A stretch of DNA of 40,823 nt. It comes from an uncultured Bacteroidia bacterium. Lineage in GTDB: Bacteria; Bacteroidota; Bacteroidia; Bacteroidales; UBA932. Positions 1 to 7,882 of this stretch are shown here, piece after piece. The notes beneath the pieces are model-generated. The model searched no databases and was not told where the DNA came from. It saw only the letters and a program-made list of their open reading frames with translations. A program made the position numbers and the translations under genes. Every line of letters begins with the position of its first letter. Within the stretch, counting starts at the first letter, position 1. Where the stretch lies: positions 1-40,823 of the forward strand of contig CACZKE010000024.1 in NCBI GenBank assembly GCA_902781705.1. Direction: 5' to 3'.

Positions 1-1
1 A

Positions 2-244
2 GGACATCAAGATGATGTTATGTTTGTCTGTTCGGGCCAATGCCCGGCAGACAAACAGTTTATGGGCCGCTTGCGGCCCGAATTTAATTTCGGCAAGGAG
101 AGTGCCTTCCAGAATGTTTTCCACTACATGTCCGGCATGGTGGAAGACAGCGATGAAATAGTAAAAAACAGCAGGTCGTCAAGAGTAAATATTCTCTTGA
201 TATACAGAGAAGAGGTCCGTCCTCTGAAGTCCTTTACAAGGTGA
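2..244 (+). CDS. Possible 3' end of an unidentified gene
   Basis: The frame is open from the left edge of the window to a TGA at 242-244, giving 80 residues with no internal stop. I do not recognise the product, and it shows no signal peptide, membrane segment or catalytic motif. The DNA under it contains three hairpins (21-57, 64-79, 78-93) and is more AT-rich than the rest of the window, so the open frame may be accidental. If it is coding, only the C-terminal end is present. Confidence 0.15.
   Translation, partial: GHQDDVMFVCSGQCPADKQFMGRLRPEFNFGKESAFQNVFHYMSGMVEDSDEIVKNSRSSRVNILLIYREEVRPLKSFTR
21..93. repeat. Cluster of three inverted repeats
   Basis: Three stem-loops follow one another. 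A 10-bp perfect arm TGTTTGTCTG (21-30) pairs with CAGACAAACA (48-57), with an inner CGGGC/GCCCG stem (33-37/42-46). GGGCCGC (64-70) abuts GCGGCCC (73-79). CCGAA (78-82) pairs with TTCGG (89-93). None is followed by a clear T-run on either strand, so they are not obvious intrinsic terminators. Function unknown. Confidence 0.5.
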
Positions 245-501
245 GCCTTGTAATTCGATTATTTAGGACGCCACAATAGGTCTTAAAGTCGTATGGTGGG
301 ATGTGCTTGTTGTACAGGCGGTTATAGAATAGGCTCCTGCAACCCTGACAAAAAATGGAAGGATTGCGGAGTGCGTTTTATAATTAACTGAGAATTAGGT
401 GATTAATAAGGATCTGCCCGCGGATTTGGTGAGAATATGCTTCAGATCTTTGCTCCCCCCTATACTCAACTACGCGTGACAGGGTTTTCGGGGATTATTG
501 T
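245..501. other. Gene-free stretch, no recognised feature
   Basis: Between the left-edge open frame and the promoter at 502 I see no open frame with a recognisable product, no tRNA or rRNA, and no insertion-sequence ends. The stretch is clearly richer in A and T than the coding regions that follow. It may be a degraded remnant or simply intergenic DNA. Confidence 0.4.
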
Positions 502-509
502 TATATTTG
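502..509 (+). promoter_or_regulatory. Bacteroidota -7 box (TATATTTG)
   Basis: TATATTTG matches the TAnnTTTG -7 consensus. It lies only 4 nt before the ATG at 514, so the transcript would be leaderless or nearly so if this is the promoter used and the start is right. No convincing TTG element is seen about 20 nt upstream, so a weak or activator-dependent promoter is possible. Confidence 0.5.
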
Positions 510-513
510 CAAT

Positions 514-1188
514 ATGAAAAAGATCGTTTTCCTGGCCGTCGCCATGGGCTTGATGGCCGTCAGTTGCAACAGTACCAACAATCAAACACAGAACGAAATG
601 AATACCAATGAATCCCTTCAGGAAGTGGCGGGCCGGAAGAATTTCGGACCGAACCATGCGCTCGTAACGACGCCGCAGCCGTGCGTGATGGTCGCGACGT
701 GGGACAAGGACCATACTCCGGACGTGATGATGGCGGCCTGGGCCGGCCAGTACGACAACAAGCAGATCGTGATCTCGATGTCCAAGCACAAGACCACCGA
801 CAATATCGAACTGACCGGCGCCTTCACCGTGAGTTTTGCCGATATCCGCACCGTGGCGGAATCCGATTACTTCGGCCTCGTCAGCGGCCACAAGGTTCCC
901 GACAAGGTCGCGAAGGTCGGTTTCACCGTGACGCCCAGCCCCAACGTGGACGCTCCGATCATCAATGAGTACCCCCTCACCCTTGAGTGCAAGGTCGTGA
1001 GTTGGGCCGACGGCATCCTCATCGGCGAGGTCGTAAACATGAGTGCCGACGAGAGTATCCTGACGGACGGAAAGGTGGACCTGGAGAAACTCCAGCCCAT
1101 CGTTTTCGACGCCGCTTCCGTGACCTACCGCGCCATCGGCGAAGTCGTCGGACAGGCCTGGGGCTCGGGTAAGAAATTCACGGAATAG
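514..1188 (+). CDS. Flavoredoxin-like (flavin reductase family) lipoprotein
   Basis: Predicted 224-residue protein of the flavin reductase/flavoredoxin fold (DIM6/NTAB-like), which binds FMN and passes electrons or reduces flavin. The body starts with FGPNHALVTTPQPCVMVAT, the usual first strand of this family, and contains the later DVMMAAW, TDNIELTGAFTVSF and LTLECKV segments. Unusually it begins with a lipoprotein signal, MKKIVFLAVAMGLMAVSC, with the lipobox Cys at residue 18, so the mature protein should be anchored outside the cytoplasm; family members are normally cytosolic. After the Cys comes a polar N/T/Q-rich linker of about 20 residues. The GH106 gene follows after 12 nt, so the two are probably co-transcribed, although a functional link is unclear. 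Family call is fairly sure; substrate and electron partner are unknown. Confidence 0.8.
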   Translation: MKKIVFLAVAMGLMAVSCNSTNNQTQNEMNTNESLQEVAGRKNFGPNHALVTTPQPCVMVATWDKDHTPDVMMAAWAGQYDNKQIVISMSKHKTTDNIELTGAFTVSFADIRTVAESDYFGLVSGHKVPDKVAKVGFTVTPSPNVDAPIINEYPLTLECKVVSWADGILIGEVVNMSADESILTDGKVDLEKLQPIVFDAASVTYRAIGEVVGQAWGSGKKFTE

Positions 1189-1200
1189 GGCCGCTTGCCG

Positions 1201-4200
1201 ATGAGAAGATGGACTTCCGTACTGGCGGCCCTGCTTGCCGCCGTGGGCGCGCAGGCGCAGGGACCGCTCTATGAGGGATTTGCGGATCCTCCGCAGGAGG
1301 CGCGGCCGCGGGTGTGGTGGCATTGGATGGACGGGAACGTGACCATCGACGGTATCCAGAAGGATATCGAATGGATGGACCGGGCCGGGATCGGCGGCTT
1401 CCACCAGTTCGATGCCGGCGGAATCGGCATGAAGCCCATCGTGCCCGAAACCATGCCGTACGGCTCTCCGGTCTGGAAGGTCGCCTTCCGGTATGCCATG
1501 GAACTGGCCGATGCGAAGGGGATGGAGACGGCGGTGGCGTCCGCGCCGGGCTGGAGTTCCACGGGCGGTCCGTGGGTGAAGCCCGCCGATGCCATGAAAA
1601 AACTGACCTGGCGGACGATCGAGGTGACCGGCCCCGGTCTCCAGGTGCTGCACATGCCGGACCTCTACCGGACCCCGGGCCGATACCAGAACATTCCCGA
1701 TAATGGGAATACCGAGCCCTGGTTCCAGCATATCGCCACGCTGGCCGTCAAACTTCCCGATGCGGAGAAATCGATGCAGGAAATGGGCGCGCGCGTGACT
1801 TCCTCCAGCGGGAATTTCACGGTCCGGCAACTCTCCAACGGCGATTTTACCGATGCCGGCGAGTTGAAGGCCGGGGCAGACGGGACCTGTTGGATCGCCT
1901 ATTCCTTCGATCATCCGCAGTTTATCCGCGCCATTACGCTCAGCGGCTGCCACCGAAGGGACCAGTGGGGCTCGAATCCGCCCGGATACGACGATTGTCT
2001 AGAAGCCAGCGACGACGGAATCACCTGGCGGAAAGTGTGCGACATCCCCACCGCCAGCCTTCCGGTGATGACGATGGACATTCCGGCCACCCATGCCAGG
2101 CATTTCCGCCTGGTCATGAAGGGAGACCGGAAGGTGCCGGAATTCGTCCTGCATGGCGTCGTCAAGGTGAATCACGCCGAGGACAAGGCGGGCTTTGCCT
2201 CGCCCCACGATTTCGCCGATTTCCTCACGCCGGATTCGGAAGATCCGGTGACGGTGGTCCAGGACCTCAGTCTCATCGACCAGGACGGGACGCTCATCTG
2301 GAAGGTCCCGGCCGGACGCTGGCGCATCTACCGGTTCGGTGCCTCCCTGACCGGCAAGAAGAACCATCCGGCTCCGCCCGAGGCCACCGGCCTGGAGGTG
2401 GACAAACTGGATGCGGAGGCCTGGGAGCGCTATTTCAAGGAGTTTCTCAAGATTTATGAAGGAGCTCCCGTACAGTACCTTCTTACAGACAGTTACGAGG
2501 CTGGACAGATGACCTGGACCCGCGACATGATGCGGGAATTCAAGGAGCGACGCGGCTACAACCTGTTCCCCTGGCTTCCCGCCCTTACCGGACAAATCCT
2601 CAATAGCACGGAGGAGACCGAGCGGTTCCTCTTTGACTGGCGGCGGACCCTGGGCGAACTTTTCGCCGAGAATTACAACCGCCTGGGAGATTTCATCAAG
2701 GAGACTGGGATGAAAGGGCTTTACACGGAGTCCCACGAGAACGGCCACCAGTATGTGGGCGACGGCATGGACCTCAAGCGCAAAGCCGACATCCCCATGT
2801 CCGCCATCTGGGTCCATGACACCCCGGCCGGTTCCACCATCCCGATGGCCATGGCCGACATCCGTGAATCCGCCTCCGTGGCCCATGTCTTCGGGCAGAA
2901 CCTCGTTGCGGCCGAGTCCTTCACGGCCAGCGGCGCCGGAGGAAAAACCTATTCCTACTGCCCTGAAACGCTGAAATATACGGCCGACGTGGCCCTTTCC
3001 TGCGGCCTGAACCGCTTTGTCATCCACGAGTCTTCCTCCCAGCCGGACGACAGCCACCGGCCCGGACTGGACCTCATCGGTTACGGCCAGTGGTTCAACC
3101 GCCACGAGACCTGGGCGGAGGAGGCGAAGGTATGGACCGATTATCTGGCCCGGAGTTCTTATATGCTCCAGCAAGGCAAGTACAAGGCCGATATCCTCTA
3201 TTATTACGGCGAGGACAACAGCATCACCGGCCTGTTCGGTCACAAACTTCCGTCCATTCCGGACGGCTATTCCTACGACTTCGTCAACCCTTACGGCCTG
3301 CTGCGTTCGGTATTTCCCATCGACGGACATCTCGAGACAGAGTCGGGTATGAAATACAAGATCCTGGTCCTGGGGCCGAACTGCCAGACCATGTCCTACG
3401 CAGTCCTGGAACGGATCCTGTATCTGGCTAAGGCCGGCATTCCGATCTGTGGCACCCTGCCCGTCAAAGCAGCGGCCCTGAACGACCATCAGGAGGCCTT
3501 CGACCTGCTGGTGGGACAGTTGAAGCCACTGATGATGGAGATGTCTGTCGATGAAGCGTTGAAGCGCAAGGGCTTCGAGCCCGATTTCATCGCCCCGAAG
3601 GACTGGGCCTATGTCCACCGGGAAACGGCGGCGGAAGACATCTACTGGATCCGGAACTTCACGGGAGCGCCGGCCTCTTCCGTCATCCTGGTCCGGGGCG
3701 GCGAAGGACAGCCGCGCGTGCTGGATCCTGCGACGGGAAAGGTGCGGCGGATCAATGCCTCCACCTCACCGGATGGCTATCGTTACTTCAAACTGGACCT
3801 GGAAGAGAATGATGCACTGTTCGTCGTCATCGGCAAGGCACCCGAGGTGGCGGTGCCGATGGGACACCCCCGGAAGACGCCTCTCCTGACGCTGGAGGGA
3901 TCCTGGAACCTTTCCTTCGATTCCGGCCTGGGAGCCCCTGCAACAGCGGTTTTCGACCATTTGAAGTCCTATACCGAATCGCCCGATCCCAGTATCCGTT
4001 ACTACAGTGGTACGGTGACGTACCGGAAGAACTTCACCCTGGGCAAGAAAGACGTGAAGGGGGAAGGATCCTACGAAATCGACCTTGGAAGCGTGAAGAA
4101 TCTCGCCCGGGTGAAGGTGAACGGTTATGATCTGGGCGTCGCCTGGAAAGCCCCGTTCCGGCTGGAAATTCCCGCCGCGTATCTGCACCAGGGAATCAAC

Positions 4201-4368
4201 TCGTTGGAAGTGAAAGTGATCAACCTGTGGCCCAACCGGATTATCGGCGACATGCAGCCGGATGCCACGCGGAAATGGACCTATGTTTCCTCCAACTGGT
4301 ACACGGCGGAATCGCCGCTGATGCCTTCCGGTCTGCTGGGACCGGTGACCCTGTCACGCGTCCAGTAG
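1201..4368 (+). CDS. Secreted glycoside hydrolase, GH106-type (alpha-L-rhamnosidase family)
   Basis: Predicted 1055-residue exported glycanase. I use ATG 1201 rather than the in-frame TTG at 1195 because it gives a clean signal peptide (MRRWTSVLAALLAAVGAQA). The mature N-terminus carries the GH106 signature RVWWHWMDGNVTIDGIQKDI and GIGGFHQFDAGG, consistent with Pfam Glyco_hydro_106. Acidic motifs likely in the active site are DSYEAGQ (E433) and TESHENGH (E510, E513); assignment of acid and base is by analogy only. A beta-sandwich (about 890-1055) with GSWNLSF and VKVNGYDLGVAWKAPF closes the protein, as in GH2-like accessory domains. GH106 enzymes characterised in Bacteroides remove L-rhamnose from plant polysaccharides such as rhamnogalacturonan II. 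There is no SusC/D pair in the window. The 3' end overlaps the opposing lplA by 15 bp. Confidence 0.85.
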   Translation: MRRWTSVLAALLAAVGAQAQGPLYEGFADPPQEARPRVWWHWMDGNVTIDGIQKDIEWMDRAGIGGFHQFDAGGIGMKPIVPETMPYGSPVWKVAFRYAMELADAKGMETAVASAPGWSSTGGPWVKPADAMKKLTWRTIEVTGPGLQVLHMPDLYRTPGRYQNIPDNGNTEPWFQHIATLAVKLPDAEKSMQEMGARVTSSSGNFTVRQLSNGDFTDAGELKAGADGTCWIAYSFDHPQFIRAITLSGCHRRDQWGSNPPGYDDCLEASDDGITWRKVCDIPTASLPVMTMDIPATHARHFRLVMKGDRKVPEFVLHGVVKVNHAEDKAGFASPHDFADFLTPDSEDPVTVVQDLSLIDQDGTLIWKVPAGRWRIYRFGASLTGKKNHPAPPEATGLEVDKLDAEAWERYFKEFLKIYEGAPVQYLLTDSYEAGQMTWTRDMMREFKERRGYNLFPWLPALTGQILNSTEETERFLFDWRRTLGELFAENYNRLGDFIKETGMKGLYTESHENGHQYVGDGMDLKRKADIPMSAIWVHDTPAGSTIPMAMADIRESASVAHVFGQNLVAAESFTASGAGGKTYSYCPETLKYTADVALSCGLNRFVIHESSSQPDDSHRPGLDLIGYGQWFNRHETWAEEAKVWTDYLARSSYMLQQGKYKADILYYYGEDNSITGLFGHKLPSIPDGYSYDFVNPYGLLRSVFPIDGHLETESGMKYKILVLGPNCQTMSYAVLERILYLAKAGIPICGTLPVKAAALNDHQEAFDLLVGQLKPLMMEMSVDEALKRKGFEPDFIAPKDWAYVHRETAAEDIYWIRNFTGAPASSVILVRGGEGQPRVLDPATGKVRRINASTSPDGYRYFKLDLEENDALFVVIGKAPEVAVPMGHPRKTPLLTLEGSWNLSFDSGLGAPATAVFDHLKSYTESPDPSIRYYSGTVTYRKNFTLGKKDVKGEGSYEIDLGSVKNLARVKVNGYDLGVAWKAPFRLEIPAAYLHQGINSLEVKVINLWPNRIIGDMQPDATRKWTYVSSNWYTAESPLMPSGLLGPVTLSRVQ

Positions 4369-5334
4369 GAGCGCGACCAGTTCCGAAACTGAGAGCCTGT
4401 CGAAACACTGTTCGACGGGCTCTTTTTGCAAGACCTCGCCCAACGCTTCCCGCGTGTAGCGGCACCCTTGCAGGGCATGTTCAATCCGGTCCGCCGGAAG
4501 ATTCCCGAGGAAGTCGCCGCCGAAACGGACTCCGTCGATGCAGCCGTGCACGAGCGAAAAACCGGCTTCCACCGTTCCGCAGGAGAATTTCCGACGGACG
4601 CGGAAAGCCGCGACGGGGGAGTGACCGTAGTTCCATTCCCAGGTGCGGAATTTGGCGGCGGCATCGGCCTCGACGGCTTCGCGCTGTTCATCGCCCAGCG
4701 GCAGTTCGCTGTCTCCATCGGCCAGAAAGGCCTGCAGGGCATCGCGGAAAGCGTAGATGTCCGCGAACTGCGGCAGGAAGTCCTTCAGGTTCGCCACCCT
4801 GCTGCGGACCGAGGCGATGCCGGCGGCGGAAAGTTTGCTTCCGGGGACGGACAGGACCCGTGTGAGCGTGTCGATGTCCACATCCCACATCAGGGTCCCG
4901 TGGATCATCAGCCGGTCCCGGGACATCCGCTTGGCGTAGCCGGAGCATTTCCGCCCCTCGACCAGGATGTCGTTCCGGCCGCTCAGTTCCGCCGGTACGC
5001 CCAGTGCCCGAAGTGCCCGGACCATGGTATGCAGGTACTCAGGGTACTCCTGCTCCAGGTCACGGACCCGTCCGGTGATGGTATAGTTGAGGTTCTGGAG
5101 GTCATGGTATACCGCACCTCCGCCTGTGACGCGGCGCGCGAGCAGAATCCCCCGGGACTCCATATAGGGAATGTCCACCTCCGCGAATGGATTCTGGTTC
5201 AGCCCGATAATGACAGACGGCCGGTTCTGCCAAAGGTAGAAAACCGGCTCGTCCGCCTGCAGGCGGTCCAGACAGAACTCGTCGAACGCCATGTTGAAAT
5301 GGGGGTCCGTCGAGGGGTTGGACACGTATTTCAT
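4354..5334 (-). CDS. lplA: Lipoate--protein ligase A
   Basis: Predicted 326-residue cytosolic ligase that adenylates lipoate and attaches it to the lipoyl domains of 2-oxoacid dehydrogenases or GcvH. The N-terminal catalytic domain shows NMAFDEF, the lipoate-binding RRVTGGGAVYHD (about 68-79) and the RKCSGYAKR/IHGTL segments that contain the catalytic lysine; the C-terminal accessory domain of LplA is present (about 240-326). ATG 5334 follows the mmdB stop by 11 nt, so it is probably the last gene of the decarboxylase operon. That is odd, since the pump uses biotin rather than lipoate; transcript sharing may be incidental. Its last codons encode the opposing terminator at 4392-4427 and it overlaps the GH106 gene by 15 bp. 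The C-terminal sequence is therefore constrained by RNA structure on the other strand. Confidence 0.9.
   Translation of the reverse strand: MKYVSNPSTDPHFNMAFDEFCLDRLQADEPVFYLWQNRPSVIIGLNQNPFAEVDIPYMESRGILLARRVTGGGAVYHDLQNLNYTITGRVRDLEQEYPEYLHTMVRALRALGVPAELSGRNDILVEGRKCSGYAKRMSRDRLMIHGTLMWDVDIDTLTRVLSVPGSKLSAAGIASVRSRVANLKDFLPQFADIYAFRDALQAFLADGDSELPLGDEQREAVEADAAAKFRTWEWNYGHSPVAAFRVRRKFSCGTVEAGFSLVHGCIDGVRFGGDFLGNLPADRIEHALQGCRYTREALGEVLQKEPVEQCFDRLSVSELVALLLDA
4392..4427 (+). terminator. Intrinsic terminator of the GH106 transcript, inside lplA
   Basis: A 13-bp stem (4392-4404 with 4411-4423, one T-G pair) around a 6-nt loop is followed by TTTTT (4423-4427) on the + strand. It starts 23 nt after the GH106 stop. 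The whole element lies inside the coding region of the convergent lplA, in its last codons. Confidence 0.85.
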
Positions 5335-5345
5335 ACTGATTCCGT

Positions 5346-6491
5346 TTAGCCCAGGAAGGCCAGCAGGATACCGGCCGCCACGGCGGAACCGATCACGCCG
5401 GCGACGTTCGGGCCCATGGCGTGCATGAGGAGGTGGTTCTTCGGATCGATCTCGCGGCCTACGACCTCGGACACGCGGGCGCTGTCCGGAACGGCGGACA
5501 CGCCGGCATTGCCGATGAGCGGGTTGACCTTCTTCGCCGGATCCTTGATGAACAGGTTCATGATCTTCACGAAGAGGACGCCGCAGGTGGTGGCGATCAC
5601 GAAGGACAGCAGGCCCAGTCCGAAGATGAGGAGGGATTTCCCGCTGAGGAACTTGTCGGCCTGGGTGGAAGCGCCCACGGTGAGGCCGATGAGGGTGGTC
5701 ACGACGTCGATCAGGGGACCGCTCGCGGTATTGGCCAGACGGCGCGTTACACCGCTTTCCTTCAAGAGGTTACCGAAGAACAGCATGCCCAGCAGCGGAA
5801 GGCCGGAGGGGACGATGAACGCGGTGGTGAGGAAGCCCACGATGGGGAAGATGATTTTCTCCTTCTGGGAGACCTGGCGCGGGGCGGGCATCCGGATGCG
5901 GCGCTCCTTGTCGGTCGTGAGCAGGAGCATGATCGGCTTCTGGATCACCGGGACCAGGGCCATGTAGGAATAGGCCGACACGGCGATGGCGCCCATCAGG
6001 TCCGGGGCCAGTTTGGACGAGAGGAAGATGGCGGTCGGGCCGTCAGCGCCGCCGATGATGCCGATGGCACCCGCCTCATTGGGCGCGAAGCCGAGCAGGA
6101 GGGCCAGCAGGTACGCCCCGAAGATGCCCATCTGCGCGGCCGCTCCGATCAGGATGAGCCGCGGTTGGGAAATCAGGGCCGAGAAGTCGGTCATGGCGCC
6201 GATCCCGAGGAAGATCAGGGGCGGATACCAGCCCTGGCGGACACCCTGGTACAGGATGTTCAGGACCGACCCGTCCTCGTAGATGCCGATGTTCAGGCCC
6301 GGGAACATGGGAATGTTGCCGACGATCATGCCGAAGCCGATCGGCACGAGCAGCATCGGCTCCCACTCCTTGACGATCGCCAGGGTGATGAACACGATGC
6401 CGATGCCGATCATCACGATGTTCTGCCAGGAGCAGTTCGCGAAGCCGGTGTATTCCCAGAACTGGGCGAGGGATTGGAAGATGTGCTCCAT
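5346..6491 (-). CDS. mmdB: Na+-pumping decarboxylase beta subunit
   Basis: Predicted 381-residue integral membrane protein of the OadB/MmdB/GcdB family. It takes CO2 from carboxybiotin on the carrier protein and couples the decarboxylation to Na+ export. The family signature GGADGPTAIF is at 147-156, with the conserved Asp150, and there are about nine to eleven hydrophobic segments. The length fits the family (375-435). The start ATG lies 3 nt after the biotin carrier stop. The alpha subunit in this operon is a CoA-ester carboxyltransferase, so methylmalonyl-CoA rather than oxaloacetate is the likely substrate; the beta subunit alone cannot tell. Confidence 0.92.
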   Translation of the reverse strand: MEHIFQSLAQFWEYTGFANCSWQNIVMIGIGIVFITLAIVKEWEPMLLVPIGFGMIVGNIPMFPGLNIGIYEDGSVLNILYQGVRQGWYPPLIFLGIGAMTDFSALISQPRLILIGAAAQMGIFGAYLLALLLGFAPNEAGAIGIIGGADGPTAIFLSSKLAPDLMGAIAVSAYSYMALVPVIQKPIMLLLTTDKERRIRMPAPRQVSQKEKIIFPIVGFLTTAFIVPSGLPLLGMLFFGNLLKESGVTRRLANTASGPLIDVVTTLIGLTVGASTQADKFLSGKSLLIFGLGLLSFVIATTCGVLFVKIMNLFIKDPAKKVNPLIGNAGVSAVPDSARVSEVVGREIDPKNHLLMHAMGPNVAGVIGSAVAAGILLAFLG

Positions 6492-6494
6492 GGT

Positions 6495-6929
6495 TTACGC
6501 TATCGTCACGACCGGATCGCCTTCCTGCAGGGAATCGCCCTTGTGGACGTGGATTTCGGTGACGGTCCCGTCCTTCGGGGCCGGAATCTCGTTCTCCATC
6601 TTCATGGCTTCCAGGACGGCGACCTTCTGGCCGGCCTTCACGGCCTGGCCTTCCTTCACGGACACTTCAATGATGACGCCCGGAAGCGGGGACTCGACCT
6701 TTTCGCCGGCGCCGGCGGCTGCGGGCTTGGCCGCAGGGGCGGCGGCAGCGGCCGGAGCGGCCTGGACGGGTGCGGGAGCGCTCTGGGCCACCGGAGCGGC
6801 GGCGGGTGCGTTCTCGGCTTCCACCTCGTAGGTGGCACCGTTGACGGTCACGTCATAGAACTTGCCTTCCTTGGGATTGACGGTCACGTTGTACTCCTTG
6901 CCGCCGATCTTGAACTTGTATTCTTTCAT
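6495..6929 (-). CDS. mmdC: Biotin carboxyl carrier subunit of the Na+ decarboxylase
   Basis: Predicted 144-residue biotin carrier. An N-terminal part (1-40) with the YKFKIGGKEYNVTV start seen in Bacteroidota homologues is followed by an Ala/Pro-rich flexible linker (about 41-77). The C-terminal biotinyl domain (78-144) contains the EAMKMEN motif with the biotinylated lysine at K110. It moves the carboxyl group from the MmdA active site to MmdB at the membrane. It sits between the OadG-like gene (14 nt away) and mmdB (3 nt away), as expected for the complex. Biotinylation needs BirA, which is not in the window. Confidence 0.93.
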   Translation of the reverse strand: MKEYKFKIGGKEYNVTVNPKEGKFYDVTVNGATYEVEAENAPAAAPVAQSAPAPVQAAPAAAAAPAAKPAAAGAGEKVESPLPGVIIEVSVKEGQAVKAGQKVAVLEAMKMENEIPAPKDGTVTEIHVHKGDSLQEGDPVVTIA

Positions 6930-6943
6930 GAGAGGATGTTTTA

Positions 6944-7882
6944 TTATCTGGGTAACTTTCTGAAATTCTGTTTCTTGTCGTTCCAGGCGGTGCCTTCCTT
7001 CGGACGCATCGTGAGGACGAAGGACTCGGCGTCATGGACCGTGTCGCTGAAATAGAGGTCCATCGCCAGGGCGATGGCGGCATAGACGTCGCCGCCCTGC
7101 TCCATGTCCATCGCGAGGGCGATGACCGCAGCGATTTCGTCGGAGGGAGCAGATTTCTCGACTCCGCCTTTGGCTTCGCTCGAAATGACAGATGTGGCCT
7201 TGGCGGCTTTCTTGGCCGGACGGTCGAAGAAGAGCCAGAACAGGAACCACAGGATGGCGAGGGCGGAGAAGACAACGGTGACGGCGACAAGGGACAGGAT
7301 GAATCCGTGCGGATCCTTCTCCGCCATGTCCTGGGCCTTGGTGGCCGCATTCATGTCGATGTTGGGCATTCCCGCGCTGGGAACGGCCGGGGTGGCCTGG
7401 GTCTCGAATTCAATTTGCCTGAGGTCGTTCGCGGTCTTATAGACGGACTTTCCGACCGGGAGGTCCGCCGGGACGGCGAGAGAGTCGATGATGGTCCGGC
7501 CGTCGTTGGATACAAGGTAGATGGTCCGGCCGGGGCGGATGGTGAAACCGGCATAGAAGGTGCCGTCATTCCCGTTCCCGCTGGCATAGAAGAGGGTGGT
7601 CTGGCGCGGACCGAGTTTGGTCTTGAGGTCACCCTTCGGGATGATGCTCTTCCTCAGGTCGGTGCGGTCGTCGGTGAGGTAGCAGCCGGCGAGGTTCACC
7701 GTTCCCTGGGAGGTGTTGAATATTTCGATCCAGCCCCCGCGCCGTCCGTATTCGTCCACGATGCCGGTGGAGTCCGGAACGGCCAGCGCCTCGGACAGGA
7801 TGAGGTCGCTGACGTTCTGGGCCCTCAGGCCCGCGCAGACGGCGGCAAGGGTGAGGAGAAGGAGGATGCGCTTTCTCATCAT
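6944..7882 (-). CDS. OadG-like subunit with an N-terminal lamin-tail domain
   Basis: Predicted 312-residue membrane protein. Residues 1-21 form a signal peptide. Residues 23 to about 160 look like a lamin-tail (LTD) beta-sandwich ([51 protein letters not shown]). A single membrane segment follows (193-219), then a basic, Ala-rich cytoplasmic tail, which fits the small gamma/delta (OadG) subunit of sodium-pumping decarboxylases. That subunit normally anchors and assembles the complex and has no large outer domain. Residues 231-244 ([14 protein letters not shown]) are encoded by an inserted palindromic repeat (7151-7192). The start overlaps the mmdA stop by 4 nt (ATGA). Role in the pump is inferred from position and topology; the LTD function is unknown. 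Confidence 0.8.
   Translation of the reverse strand: MMRKRILLLLTLAAVCAGLRAQNVSDLILSEALAVPDSTGIVDEYGRRGGWIEIFNTSQGTVNLAGCYLTDDRTDLRKSIIPKGDLKTKLGPRQTTLFYASGNGNDGTFYAGFTIRPGRTIYLVSNDGRTIIDSLAVPADLPVGKSVYKTANDLRQIEFETQATPAVPSAGMPNIDMNAATKAQDMAEKDPHGFILSLVAVTVVFSALAILWFLFWLFFDRPAKKAAKATSVISSEAKGGVEKSAPSDEIAAVIALAMDMEQGGDVYAAIALAMDLYFSDTVHDAESFVLTMRPKEGTAWNDKKQNFRKLPR
7151..7192 (-). repeat. Palindromic repeat, copy 1, in frame within the OadG-like gene
   Basis: The 42-bp unit reads AGATTTCTCGACTCCGCC on the + strand at its left end and GCTTCGCTCGAAATGACAGA at its right end, with an imperfect palindrome in the middle. It is near-identical to the unit at 20151-20193 in pyrK. On the coding strand it is translated in the frame GTC-ATT-TCG-AGC, without breaking the gene. 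Confidence 0.85.

Noticed and set aside
466-1953. Long minus-strand open frame (495 codons) opposite the flavoredoxin and GH106 genes
   Set aside because: Typical GC-rich antisense shadow: His/Arg/Gly-rich translation, no domain, both + strand genes have clear family motifs.
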